This document shows positions 41,148-49,114 of a stretch of DNA of 64,000 nucleotides, one piece after another (the first letter of the stretch is position 1; each line of letters opens with the position of its first letter). The notes under the pieces are model-generated. The model was not told where the DNA came from, searched no databases, and worked only from the letters and a program-made list of their open reading frames with translations. Location: the NCBI RefSeq assembly GCF_004362515.1, contig NZ_SNXU01000001.1, forward strand, positions 3,906,001 to 3,970,000, read 5' to 3'. This stretch comes from Actinokineospora alba. Lineage in GTDB: Bacteria > Actinomycetota > Actinomycetes > Mycobacteriales > Pseudonocardiaceae. The position numbers and the translations under genes were made by a program.

Positions 41148-42199
41148 GCGGCGCTGGTCGTCCGCTGTCCCAGCAGGGCGCGGATCTCGCGAACCGCCGC
41201 TCGGCCCGCCCGGTTGGCGCCGATCGTGCTGGCGGACGGGCCGTAGCCGACTAGGTGCAGGCGCGGGTCCGCCGCGACGCGGGTGCCGTCCATGACGATC
41301 CCGCCGCCAGGCCCACGCAGGCCCAGCGGGGCGAGGTGGTCCAGGGCTGCCCGGAAACCCGTGGCCCAGAGGATGACGTCGGCCTCGACGATCCGGCCGT
41401 CCGCCCAGGAGACACCGGTCGGCAGCACCCGCGAGAACATCGGCTGCCGGTCGAGCACCCCGCTCTCCCGCGCGGCGATGACCTCCGGCGTGAGCGACAG
41501 CCCGGTCACGCTGACGACGCTTGCCGGGCTGCGGCCCGCCCGCACCGCTTCGTCCACCCGGGCGACCGCCGCGCGGCCGACTTCCTGGGTGAACGGTTCC
41601 GTGCGGAACACCGGCGGACGCCGGGTGACCCACGTCGTCGTGGCGGCGACGGTGGCGATCTCCATCAGCGCCTGAACCGCGGACGCGCCGCCGCCCACGA
41701 CCACCACGCGCTTGCCCGTGAACGCGGCCGGGCCGGGGTAGTCGGCGGTGTGCAGCTGCGTGCCGAGGAAGTCGGCTTGGCCGGGGTAGTGCGGCCAGAA
41801 CGGCCGGTCCCACGTGCCGGTGGCGTTGATCAGGGCTCGTGCGCTCCAGTCGCCGTGGTCGGTCTCGACGCGCAGGCGGGGGCCGTCGGTCACCGAGTGG
41901 ACCTTCACCGGGCGCCGGATCGGGAGGGCGAACTTCCGCTCGTACGCACCGAAGTACTCGGCGACGACCTCGGCCGCCGGGCGGTCGAGGTCGTCGGACT
42001 CGAAGGGGAAGTACGGGAGTTCGTGGATGCCGTGCACCCCGCCGAGCCGCAGCGTCGGCCAGCGGTGCTGCCACGCGCCACCGGGTCCGGGGTTGGCGTC
42101 GAGCACCACGAAATCGAGTTCGGCGCGGCGCAGGAAGTAGGCGCTCGACAGGCCCGCCTGCCCGGCGCCGATGACGGCGACGTCCACCTCGGTGGTCAT
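41144..42199 (-). CDS. Flavin-dependent monooxygenase (FMO/YUCCA-like)
   Basis: 351 aa from ATG 42199. FAD Rossmann motif VAVIGAGQAGLSSAYFLRRA, NADPH motif VVVVGGGASAVQALMEIA, between them the FMO/BVMO-like stretch FLGTQLHTADYPGP and ATGTWDRPFWP, and late ILWATGFRAALDHLAPLGL. It oxygenates small N-, S- or ketone-bearing substrates; the true one is unknown. Some 55 bp separate it from the next upstream gene, with no operon evidence. Confidence 0.88.
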   Translation of the reverse strand: MTTEVDVAVIGAGQAGLSSAYFLRRAELDFVVLDANPGPGGAWQHRWPTLRLGGVHGIHELPYFPFESDDLDRPAAEVVAEYFGAYERKFALPIRRPVKVHSVTDGPRLRVETDHGDWSARALINATGTWDRPFWPHYPGQADFLGTQLHTADYPGPAAFTGKRVVVVGGGASAVQALMEIATVAATTTWVTRRPPVFRTEPFTQEVGRAAVARVDEAVRAGRSPASVVSVTGLSLTPEVIAARESGVLDRQPMFSRVLPTGVSWADGRIVEADVILWATGFRAALDHLAPLGLRGPGGGIVMDGTRVAADPRLHLVGYGPSASTIGANRAGRAAVREIRALLGQRTTSAA

Positions 42200-42253
42200 A
42201 TCCACCACAACGCCTGGGTCGCGTGAGGCTTCCCGCGACCGGCGTCTGATCGG

Positions 42254-42898
42254 TCACACGCGGTCGCGGTCGGCCTTCATCAGCGTCCAGCCGAGCGCGG
42301 CGAACAGCAGCATCCAGCCGGTGATGGACAGGCGTGCGGGGATGTGGCCCGCCATGATCGCCGGAGTCATCGGAATGAAGACCCAGACACCCAGGGCCAG
42401 GGGAAGCCACCGAGCGGCACCCTGCCAGGCGCCTGCCCGAACGACGGCCACGCCGACGACGACGAGCCCGAGACCGGTGGCCAAGGTCGACACCCCGTAG
42501 AGGACGTCGAGGAGATCGGTGCGCTCGCTGGGATACGGGTCCTCGGCGGCCGTCGTCGCGATCACCTCGGTCACAGCGAGCAGCGCCATGCCCGCGAGAC
42601 CGACCGTGTGGCCGATCCAGGCCGCGCGCGACCGGCCCGCGACGCCGGTCCGCCACAGCGCGGTCTGCCCGAGGATCAGTCCGAGATGCTGGACGAAGAA
42701 CCAGAGCTGGATCGCGATGAAAGCGCCCGCGGCCAGCGGATAGCTGAAGCGTTCCTCGGGTACCGCGGCCGGGACGACCGCCAGGAGGACGCCGGAGGCG
42801 GCGCCCAGCAGTCCGGCCCAGAGGCAGATCGCGCCCGCGCGGCGGACGAAAGCGGCGGCGGCGGGCGATCTCGCCGCACGGGTGTCGACTGTGCTCAT
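42254..42898 (-). CDS. Six-TM integral membrane protein
   Basis: 214 aa with about six hydrophobic segments: GAICLWAGLLGAASGVLLAV, SYPLAAGAFIAIQLWFFVQH, IGHTVGLAGMALLAVTEVIA, VSTLATGLGLVVVGVAVVRA, WLPLALGVWVFIPMTPAIM and ITGWMLLFAALGWTLM. Function unknown. Directly divergent from a TetR gene across a 17-bp palindrome, so it is the likely target of that regulator. Confidence 0.8.
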   Translation of the reverse strand: MSTVDTRAARSPAAAAFVRRAGAICLWAGLLGAASGVLLAVVPAAVPEERFSYPLAAGAFIAIQLWFFVQHLGLILGQTALWRTGVAGRSRAAWIGHTVGLAGMALLAVTEVIATTAAEDPYPSERTDLLDVLYGVSTLATGLGLVVVGVAVVRAGAWQGAARWLPLALGVWVFIPMTPAIMAGHIPARLSITGWMLLFAALGWTLMKADRDRV

Positions 42899-42913
42899 GA
42901 TCTTACCCTTACG

Positions 42914-42930
42914 CTAGAGTGACACTCTAG
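42914..42930. promoter_or_regulatory. TetR-type operator
   Basis: CTAGAGTG-A-CACTCTAG, a perfect 17-bp inverted repeat around a central A, lies between the divergent membrane-protein and TetR genes (28 nt before the TetR ATG). Size and position are those of a TetR-family operator controlling both genes. Confidence 0.7.
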
Positions 42931-42958
42931 TGAGTGTCTTCCAATAGTGTGGCGCGTC

Positions 42959-43585
42959 ATGGGTGAAGTCAAGAGTTCCCGCCGAGAGAAGTCCGAGGCG
43001 ACGCGGCGCAAGATCCTGCGCGCGGCACACGAGGAGTTCGGCGAGAAGGGCTACCACGGCGCCACGATCGCCTCGATCGCGAAGCGGGCCGGGGTGGCGG
43101 GCCAGACGGTGTATTTCGTCTTCCACACCAAGTCGGCACTCATCAGCGCGGTCATCGACAGCCTCGTCATGGGCGAGGAGGAGCCGACCATCCCGCAGGA
43201 GTCGCCGTGGTGGCGGGCGATGGCCGCCGAACCGGACGCGGCGACGGCACTCGGGCACTTCGTCCGCGGGGCCGGTCCGCTGTTCGAGCGGGCCAGCACC
43301 ATCAGCGAGATCCTGCGCGGCGCGGCGCTCACCGACGACGAGGTGCGCCGCACCCACGAGTTCCACGAGGACTTGCGGCGAACCGGGTTCCGCGAGGTCG
43401 TGGTCATGCTCGCGGAGAAGGCGCCACTGCGGACCGGCCTGACCGTGGACACGGCGACCGACATCCTGCTCACGGTCTACGGCGACACCACCTACTTCAT
43501 CATGACCAAGGAACGAGGCTGGTCGCATGACCAGTACCTCGACTGGCTCTGCGAAGCGCTGCCGACTTTGCTGCTTGAGCCCTAG
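42959..43585 (+). CDS. TetR-family transcriptional regulator
   Basis: 208 aa from ATG 42959. HTH: REKSEATRRKILRAAHEEFG, then ATIASIAKRAGVAGQTVYFV with FHTKSALISAVID. The ligand domain is not classifiable by eye. Likely represses the divergent six-TM gene, and itself, through the 42914 palindrome. Ends in an interlocked stop with the GNAT gene. Confidence 0.9.
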   Translation: MGEVKSSRREKSEATRRKILRAAHEEFGEKGYHGATIASIAKRAGVAGQTVYFVFHTKSALISAVIDSLVMGEEEPTIPQESPWWRAMAAEPDAATALGHFVRGAGPLFERASTISEILRGAALTDDEVRRTHEFHEDLRRTGFREVVVMLAEKAPLRTGLTVDTATDILLTVYGDTTYFIMTKERGWSHDQYLDWLCEALPTLLLEP

Positions 43586-44004
43586 TCGAGCGAGCCGGTG
43601 CCGCGCCGTTCCATGTACATCATCCCGGGCTCGGCGAATCCGAAGCCGCGGTAGAGGTCGTGGGCGTCCTTGGTGTGCAGCGCCCAGCGGAACTTGGCGC
43701 CGGGGCCGTCGTCGATCATCGCGCGCACCAGCGCCTTGCCCAATCCGTTGCCGCGCGCGGAGTCCAGCACGTAGACGTCCGCGAGGTAGCCAAACCCCAC
43801 GCCGTCGGAGATCGCGCGGGCGAACCCGACCTGCGCGCCGGTCTCGCGGTGGTAGGCGCCCACCACCCGCCACGCGGACTCGACCTGAGCGGCGACCTGT
43901 TCGCGGGTGCGCCACTGGCCCCAGTACGCCTCCGTCGACATGAACGCCCACACGGCGTCCAGGTCGATCCGCTTCGGGTCGTCATCGATCTCGAACTCGC
44001 TCAT
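43582..44004 (-). CDS. GNAT-family N-acetyltransferase
   Basis: 140 aa from ATG 44004, overlapping the AraC-gene stop. Acetyl-CoA site YVLDSARGNGLGKALVRAMI; substrate strands VGAYHRETGAQVGFARAISD and FRWALHTKDAHDLYRGFGF. This type (COG0454) acetylates small amines or peptide N-termini; the substrate is unknown. Coupled to the AraC regulator. Confidence 0.88.
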   Translation of the reverse strand: MSEFEIDDDPKRIDLDAVWAFMSTEAYWGQWRTREQVAAQVESAWRVVGAYHRETGAQVGFARAISDGVGFGYLADVYVLDSARGNGLGKALVRAMIDDGPGAKFRWALHTKDAHDLYRGFGFAEPGMMYMERRGTGSLD

Positions 44005-44765
44005 GTTCGCAATGTAGCGGCGTAGCGGGCGGGGGAGACACCGATATTCGCGGTGAACTCCCTGGTGAAGTGGGCCTGGTCGGCGTAGCCCAGTTCGTTG
44101 GCCAGGCCCGCCCAGCCGACGTCCTCCCCGGAGTCGACACGGGCCGCTGCCTCGTGCATCCGGAACCGGCGGATCACCCATTTCGGCCCCACACCGACGT
44201 AGTCGCTGAACAACCGCTGCACCGAGCGCGCCGTCAACCCGAACTCCCGGGCCAGGGCGTCCACTCTGGACACTCCGCCGTCGATGGCCGCCACCATCGC
44301 GCGGATGTCGTCGACCACGGGGTCGACCTCGGGCAGCCGCGGCGACAACACCCCCTCCGCGGCGGCGACCATGGCGTCGGCGTCGCCCGCCGTGAGGACA
44401 CCGCCGGGCTCGACGAACCCGCGCACGACCTTGTCGGTCAGTGAGGAGACGCGCTTGCCCAGCCACGGCCGGAACCCGCCTGCATGGAAACGGACGCCGA
44501 GCACGTGCCCCTCGCCGACGAGGCGCCGCACGAACTTCCCGCGCATCACGCCGTAGAGCAGCGGGCCCTCGTCCTCGAACACCAGGTGGACGTTGGGGTG
44601 GGGCAACACCTGTTGCTCGATCGGGTCGGCCAGATCCCACGACACCAGCCAGTAGTACTCGACGAACGGTGCCAGCGCGGCCGAGGGCGCCAGCGTGCGC
44701 AGGTCGAACTTGGTGCCCACTTGGGAGCCAAGCACGCCCTTGCGTTTCTCTCCGACCACCGCCAC
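44001..44765 (-). CDS. AraC-family regulator with DUF6597-like sensor domain
   Basis: 254 aa (start GTG 44765). N-terminal cupin-like DUF6597 region: LAPFVEYYWLVSWDLADPIE, HPNVHLVFEDEGPLLYGVMR, LGVRFHAGGFRPWLG. C-terminal AraC HTH pair: LAREFGLTARSVQRLFSDYV and LGYADQAHFTREFTANIGVS. It precedes and overlaps the GNAT gene that it probably controls. Confidence 0.88.
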   Translation of the reverse strand: MAVVGEKRKGVLGSQVGTKFDLRTLAPSAALAPFVEYYWLVSWDLADPIEQQVLPHPNVHLVFEDEGPLLYGVMRGKFVRRLVGEGHVLGVRFHAGGFRPWLGKRVSSLTDKVVRGFVEPGGVLTAGDADAMVAAAEGVLSPRLPEVDPVVDDIRAMVAAIDGGVSRVDALAREFGLTARSVQRLFSDYVGVGPKWVIRRFRMHEAAARVDSGEDVGWAGLANELGYADQAHFTREFTANIGVSPARYAATLRT

Positions 44766-44844
44766 ACCGGCAACCTAACCCCGGGCACCGACATGTCGCG
44801 TTTCTTCAAGACCTCCCCTGTGGACAACTCGTAGCGTCGGCGGC

Positions 44845-45432
44845 ATGGACAAGCAGACCTGCATGGAACGGGCCGCCAAAGCAGCCGCGGCCGTCGTCGC
44901 GAACGTGAAGCCCGACCAGTACGACCTCCCCACCCCGTGCGCCGACTGGGACGTGCGCGCGTTGGTCAACCACCTCACGCACTGGTCGGCCGTCGTCTCC
45001 GAGCGCACCGCGCGCAAGCTGCCGATTCCCGAGGACGGCTCGGAGAAAGAAGGCAGCACCGACTACGCGGCCATGCCCGGCTTCCAGGACTTCTTCGCCG
45101 ACCGACTCGACCGCGCGGTCCGCGCGTGGGGCGAGCCGGGAGCCTGGGATGGCGAGTCGGTGATGGCGTCGAGCCCGCTGGCCGCGTCCTTCATCGGCCA
45201 GATGGTCTACGGCGAACTCGTCATCCACGGGTGGGACCTCGCCAAGGCGACCGGCCAGGACCTCGATGTGGACGACGAACTCGCCCGCGTCGCGCTGGCC
45301 GACGCCGAGGGCATGGCCGACATGGCTCGGGAGTGGGAGGCGTTCGGCGCCGAGGTCAAGGTGCCCGACACCGCGCCGGTGCTCGACCGGTTGGCGGGAT
45401 TGACCGGCCGCGACCCGGCCTGGCGGCCGTAG
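44845..45432 (+). CDS. TIGR03086-type DinB-like metal-binding protein
   Basis: 195 aa. Mycothiol-dependent-isomerase-like N-terminal fold: DQYDLPTPCADWDVRALVNH with LTHWSAVV supplies the first His ligand, later GQMVYGELVIHGWDLAKATG the third. C-terminal helix pair as in TIGR03086 proteins. Cofactor or substrate unknown; actinobacterial family associated with mycothiol metabolism. Followed 10 nt later by the DAO gene. Confidence 0.88.
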   Translation: MDKQTCMERAAKAAAAVVANVKPDQYDLPTPCADWDVRALVNHLTHWSAVVSERTARKLPIPEDGSEKEGSTDYAAMPGFQDFFADRLDRAVRAWGEPGAWDGESVMASSPLAASFIGQMVYGELVIHGWDLAKATGQDLDVDDELARVALADAEGMADMAREWEAFGAEVKVPDTAPVLDRLAGLTGRDPAWRP

Positions 45433-45442
45433 TCTGCGGGGC

Positions 45443-46510
45443 ATGACGACGGTGGTGATCGGCGGCGGTATCGCTGGGGTGTCGGTGGCGGCGGAGCTGG
45501 CGGTGAGCCGCGACGTTGTGCTCGTGGAAGCCGAGCCGATGCTCGCCCGGCACACCACCGGCCGCTCCGCCGCCGTCTACCTGCCGAGCTACGGCGGCCC
45601 CGTCATCCGCGCCCTCACCGCCGCCAGCCGCACCCGGTTCGCGCCGGAACTGCTCAGTCCCCGGCCCATGCTGTGGGTGTCGACCGACGAGGACGGTGAC
45701 CAGCACGTTCGCGACACCCTGGCCGCGGGGACCGCCGAGCCCATCACCGTCGCCCAGGCCCGCGAGCTGTGCTCCGCCCTTCGCCCTGACGCGTTCCGGT
45801 CCATCGCGATCGACACCGGGACGATGGACATCGACGCGATGGGCCTGCACCAGCACTACGTCCGCGAGCTGAAGGCCCGCGGCGGCGAGATCCGCATGGG
45901 CGCCCCCGTCACCGCCCTGACCCGCGACGGCGGCGGCTGGCGGATCTCCCTCGGTGAGGACGAGCTCCACGCCGACGAGGTCGTCAACGCCGCGGGCGCC
46001 TGGGCCGATCACGTCGCCGCGCTGGCCGGGATTCCCTCGATCGGCCTGACCCCGCTCAAACGCACCATCGCGATCGCGGTCGGCAAACCCGTCGACCCGG
46101 CGTGGCCCCTCGTCGCCGACGCCGCCGACCGGTTCTACTTCCGCCCCGAGGGCGAAGGCGTGCTGCTCTCACCCGCCGACGAGACCCCCAGCGAGCCCTG
46201 CGACGCCAAGCCCGACGACCTGGACGTCGCGCTGGCACTGGAGCGGGTCAACGAGGTCACCACCCTCGGCCTGCGCTCCGTGCGCACGGCCTGGGCGGGC
46301 CTACGGTCGTTCACCCCGGGCCGCACCCCGGTCGTGGGGGCCGCGCCCGGCCACCCCGGTTTCCACTTCTTCGCAGGTCAAGGCGGTTACGGCATCCAGA
46401 TGGCGCCCGCGCTGGCCGCCGCGGGCGCCGCGGTCATCCTCGGTGCGGCGATCCCGGCCGATATCGCGGTGACCGCCCAAGACCTACGCAGTCCGCAATG
46501 GACGGCGTAG
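45443..46510 (+). CDS. FAD-dependent amino-acid-oxidase-type oxidoreductase (DAO family)
   Basis: 355 aa. Dinucleotide motif TTVVIGGGIAGVSVAAELA, LVEAEPMLARHTTGRSAAVY, VVNAAGAWADHVAALAGIPS, and the C-terminal FAD loop GQGGYGIQMAPALAAAGAAV. Resembles glycine/D-amino-acid oxidase and DadA proteins, which deaminate amino acids. Short gaps join it to the preceding DinB-like gene and the NTF2-like gene that follows. Confidence 0.9.
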   Translation: MTTVVIGGGIAGVSVAAELAVSRDVVLVEAEPMLARHTTGRSAAVYLPSYGGPVIRALTAASRTRFAPELLSPRPMLWVSTDEDGDQHVRDTLAAGTAEPITVAQARELCSALRPDAFRSIAIDTGTMDIDAMGLHQHYVRELKARGGEIRMGAPVTALTRDGGGWRISLGEDELHADEVVNAAGAWADHVAALAGIPSIGLTPLKRTIAIAVGKPVDPAWPLVADAADRFYFRPEGEGVLLSPADETPSEPCDAKPDDLDVALALERVNEVTTLGLRSVRTAWAGLRSFTPGRTPVVGAAPGHPGFHFFAGQGGYGIQMAPALAAAGAAVILGAAIPADIAVTAQDLRSPQWTA

Positions 46511-46520
46511 CGTCACTCCC

Positions 46521-46886
46521 ATGGCCACTCTCGGAGAACGGTTCGCCCACGCCATCGCGCAGCGGGACCGCGACGGGATGACCGCGCTGCTCACCGACGA
46601 CGTCGACTTCAAGGCCCTCACCCCGGGCAGGTTCTGGGACGCGGGCAGCCCCGCCGAGGTGCTCGACGTGGTCTTCGCGAACTGGTTCACGGAGTCCGAC
46701 CACATCGACGCCTTGGCCGAGGTGGAGAGCGGGAAGCCGGTCGGCGACACGCAGCGCACCGGCTACCGCTTGGACATCACCAACCCCGACGGCACGCACG
46801 TCGTCGAGCAGCAGGTCTATTACCGCGAGCGCGACGGCAGGCTGCTCTACCTGCGGATCGTCTGCTCCGGCTACCGACCCGCGTAA
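46521..46886 (+). CDS. NTF2-like (SnoaL-type) protein
   Basis: 121 aa. NTF2-fold pattern: FAHAIAQRDRDGMTALLTDD then VDFKALTPGRFWDAGSPAEV, YRLDITNPDGTHVVEQQVYY and RDGRLLYLRIVCSGY. Such cone-shaped proteins bind or isomerise small molecules. Follows the DAO gene by 10 nt and precedes the second exonuclease III by 10 nt; likely one transcription unit. Confidence 0.8.
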   Translation: MATLGERFAHAIAQRDRDGMTALLTDDVDFKALTPGRFWDAGSPAEVLDVVFANWFTESDHIDALAEVESGKPVGDTQRTGYRLDITNPDGTHVVEQQVYYRERDGRLLYLRIVCSGYRPA

Positions 46887-46896
46887 CTTTCACCTG

Positions 46897-47673
46897 GTGC
46901 GAATCGCCACCTGGAACGTCAACTCCCTGCGCTCTCGCATCGACCGGGTCGAGAAATTCCTGGAGCGCCACGACATCGACGTGCTCACGCTGCAGGAGAC
47001 CAAGGCCCGCGAGGACCAGCTCCCGCTGATGGGCCTGCAAGCCCTCGGCTACGACATCGCCGCGGCGGGCACCAACCAGTGGAACGGCGTGGCCGTCCTC
47101 AGCCGGGTCGGCATCGAGGACGTCCAGGTCGGTTTCGAGGGCATGCCCGGCTGGGGCGACCCGATCGCCGACGAGTCCCGGGCCATCGGCGCCACCTGCG
47201 GTGGTGTCCGAGTCTGGTCGCTCTACGTCCCGAACGGCCGCAAGGTCGACGACCCGCACTACGTCTACAAGCTCGACTGGCTCGCCAAGCTGCGTGCGGC
47301 CGCCCGCCCCTGGCTGGGCGTCGACACCGCGCTGACCGGCGACTGGAACATCGCGCCCATGGACGAGGACGTCTTCGACATGGCCGCGTTCGCCAAGTCC
47401 ACCCACGTGACCCCGCCGGAGCGCGAGGCGTTCGCCGCCTTCCTCGACGACGGCTACGTCGACCTGGTCCGGCCGCACGCGCCCGGCCCCGAGGTCTTCA
47501 CCTACTGGGACTACTACCGCCAGCGCTACGAGCGCAATCGCGGGATGCGCCTGGACTTCGTCCTCGGTTCGCCCTCCCTGGCCGCCCGCGTGACATCGGC
47601 GTTCATCGACCGCGACGAGCGCGCGGGAGCAGGGGCGTCGGACCACGCGCCGGTCGTCGTGGAGATCGCCTGA
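46897..47673 (+). CDS. xth: Exodeoxyribonuclease III (second copy)
   Basis: 258 aa from GTG 46897. IATWNVNSLRSRIDRVEKFL, metal Glu in LTLQETKAREDQLPL, VWSLYVPNGRKVDDPHYVYK, catalytic GDWNIAPMDEDVFD, FTYWDYYRQRYERNRGMRLD and GASDHAPVVVEI. Lacks the basic tail of the copy at 14994 and is more like standard exonuclease III; the two are clearly diverged paralogues. It repairs abasic sites. Confidence 0.92.
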   Translation: MRIATWNVNSLRSRIDRVEKFLERHDIDVLTLQETKAREDQLPLMGLQALGYDIAAAGTNQWNGVAVLSRVGIEDVQVGFEGMPGWGDPIADESRAIGATCGGVRVWSLYVPNGRKVDDPHYVYKLDWLAKLRAAARPWLGVDTALTGDWNIAPMDEDVFDMAAFAKSTHVTPPEREAFAAFLDDGYVDLVRPHAPGPEVFTYWDYYRQRYERNRGMRLDFVLGSPSLAARVTSAFIDRDERAGAGASDHAPVVVEIA

Positions 47674-47715
47674 ATGATCTGGGCGGAGTGCTGATCAGCG
47701 CACTATCGTGAAGCG

Positions 47716-49086
47716 ATGGACCTCGCCGCGAAGCTGGCTGACGTCGTCGGAGCCGGGTATGTGCTCACGGGTGCCGACGCCTCGGAGGACTACTCGCACG
47801 ACGAGACGCTGTCCGCCGAACCCGTCCGCCCCGCCTATGTCGTCCGCCCGGCCACCGCCGCCGAGGTCGCCGACCTCCTGCGCGTCGCGACCGAGGCGAA
47901 CACGCCGGTCACCGCCCGCGGGTCCGGCAGCGGCCTCTCCGGCGCCGCCGTGCCGCGGGAGAACGGCATCCTGGTGTCCTTCGACCGGATGACCAAGGTC
48001 ATCGAGATCGACACGGACAACCACGTTGCCGTCGTCCAGCCCGGCGTGACGCTGCAGGAGTTGGAGGACCGCACGGCCGAGGTCGGGCTGGTGTACCCCG
48101 TGTACCCGGGCGAGCTGAGCGCGAGCCTGGGCGGCACCGCCGCGACCAACGCGGGCGGGATGCGCGCGGTGAAATACGGCGTCACCCGCCACCACGTCCT
48201 GGGCCTGGAAGCCGTCCTGCCCACCGGCGAAGTGCTGCGCACCGGTGGGAAGTTCGTCAAGGCCAGCACCGGATACGACCTCACCCAGCTCATCGTCGGC
48301 TCCGAGGGCACCCTCGCGCTGATCACCGAGGCGACGCTCAAGCTGCAGCCCCGCGTCGCCCATCAGGCCACCGTGCTCGCGCCGTTCGCCGACCTCGACA
48401 CGGTGGTGCGGGCGGTCCCGAAGGTCGTCGGCAGCGGCCTCGCGCCGCTCATCCTCGAGTACATCGACGCCATGACCATGGGCGCCATCACCTACACCGC
48501 CGACCTGCAGCTCGGCATCCCCGACCAGGTCCGCGACACCTCCCAGGCCTACCTGGTCGTCATGCTGGAGAACCGCGCGAGCGACCGCCTCGACGCCGAC
48601 GTGGAAGCCGTGGGCACGCTGCTCAGCGAGTTGGGCGCGGTCGACGCGTACGTGCTGCCCGGCCCCTCGGCCCGCAAGCTCATCGAGGCGCGGGAGAAGG
48701 CGTTCTTCACCGCCAAGGGCGCGGGCGCCGACGAGATCATCGACACCGTCCTCCCACGCGCGTCGCTGCCCCAGTTCATGGCGAAGGTCACCGAGATCGC
48801 CCAGGCGAACGAGAGCTTCGTCGTCGGCTGCGGACACGCGGGCGACGGCAACGTGCACCTCGCGGTGTTCCAAAAGGACACCGAGAAGCGGACAGCCACC
48901 CTGCGCGGCCTGTTCGAGGCGGGAATGGCCCTGGGCGGCGCGATTTCCGGCGAACACGGGATCGGGCACGCCAAGAAGCACTACTTCCTCGACCTGGAGG
49001 ATCCGGCGAAGATCGACCTGATGCGCCGGATCAAGCAGGCGTTCGACCCGGCGGGGATCCTCAACCCCGGCGTCCTGTTCGACTGA
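47716..49086 (+). CDS. FAD-linked oxidase of the GlcD/D-lactate dehydrogenase type
   Basis: 456 aa. PCMH-type FAD domain: PVTARGSGSGLSGAAVPREN, YPGELSASLGGTAATNAGGM, HHVLGLEAVLPTGEVLRTGG, DLTQLIVGSEGTLALITEAT. C-terminal FAD-oxidase domain: VGCGHAGDGNVHLAVF, GAISGEHGIGHAKKHYFLDL, FDPAGILNPGVLF. Oxidises a 2-hydroxy acid such as glycolate or D-lactate. The TPP enzyme gene follows 28 nt later with its own RBS (AAGAGAAGGACCTC). Confidence 0.9.
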   Translation: MDLAAKLADVVGAGYVLTGADASEDYSHDETLSAEPVRPAYVVRPATAAEVADLLRVATEANTPVTARGSGSGLSGAAVPRENGILVSFDRMTKVIEIDTDNHVAVVQPGVTLQELEDRTAEVGLVYPVYPGELSASLGGTAATNAGGMRAVKYGVTRHHVLGLEAVLPTGEVLRTGGKFVKASTGYDLTQLIVGSEGTLALITEATLKLQPRVAHQATVLAPFADLDTVVRAVPKVVGSGLAPLILEYIDAMTMGAITYTADLQLGIPDQVRDTSQAYLVVMLENRASDRLDADVEAVGTLLSELGAVDAYVLPGPSARKLIEAREKAFFTAKGAGADEIIDTVLPRASLPQFMAKVTEIAQANESFVVGCGHAGDGNVHLAVFQKDTEKRTATLRGLFEAGMALGGAISGEHGIGHAKKHYFLDLEDPAKIDLMRRIKQAFDPAGILNPGVLFD

Positions 49087-49114
49087 ACTCCCTCCCCGGC
49101 AAGAGAAGGACCTC

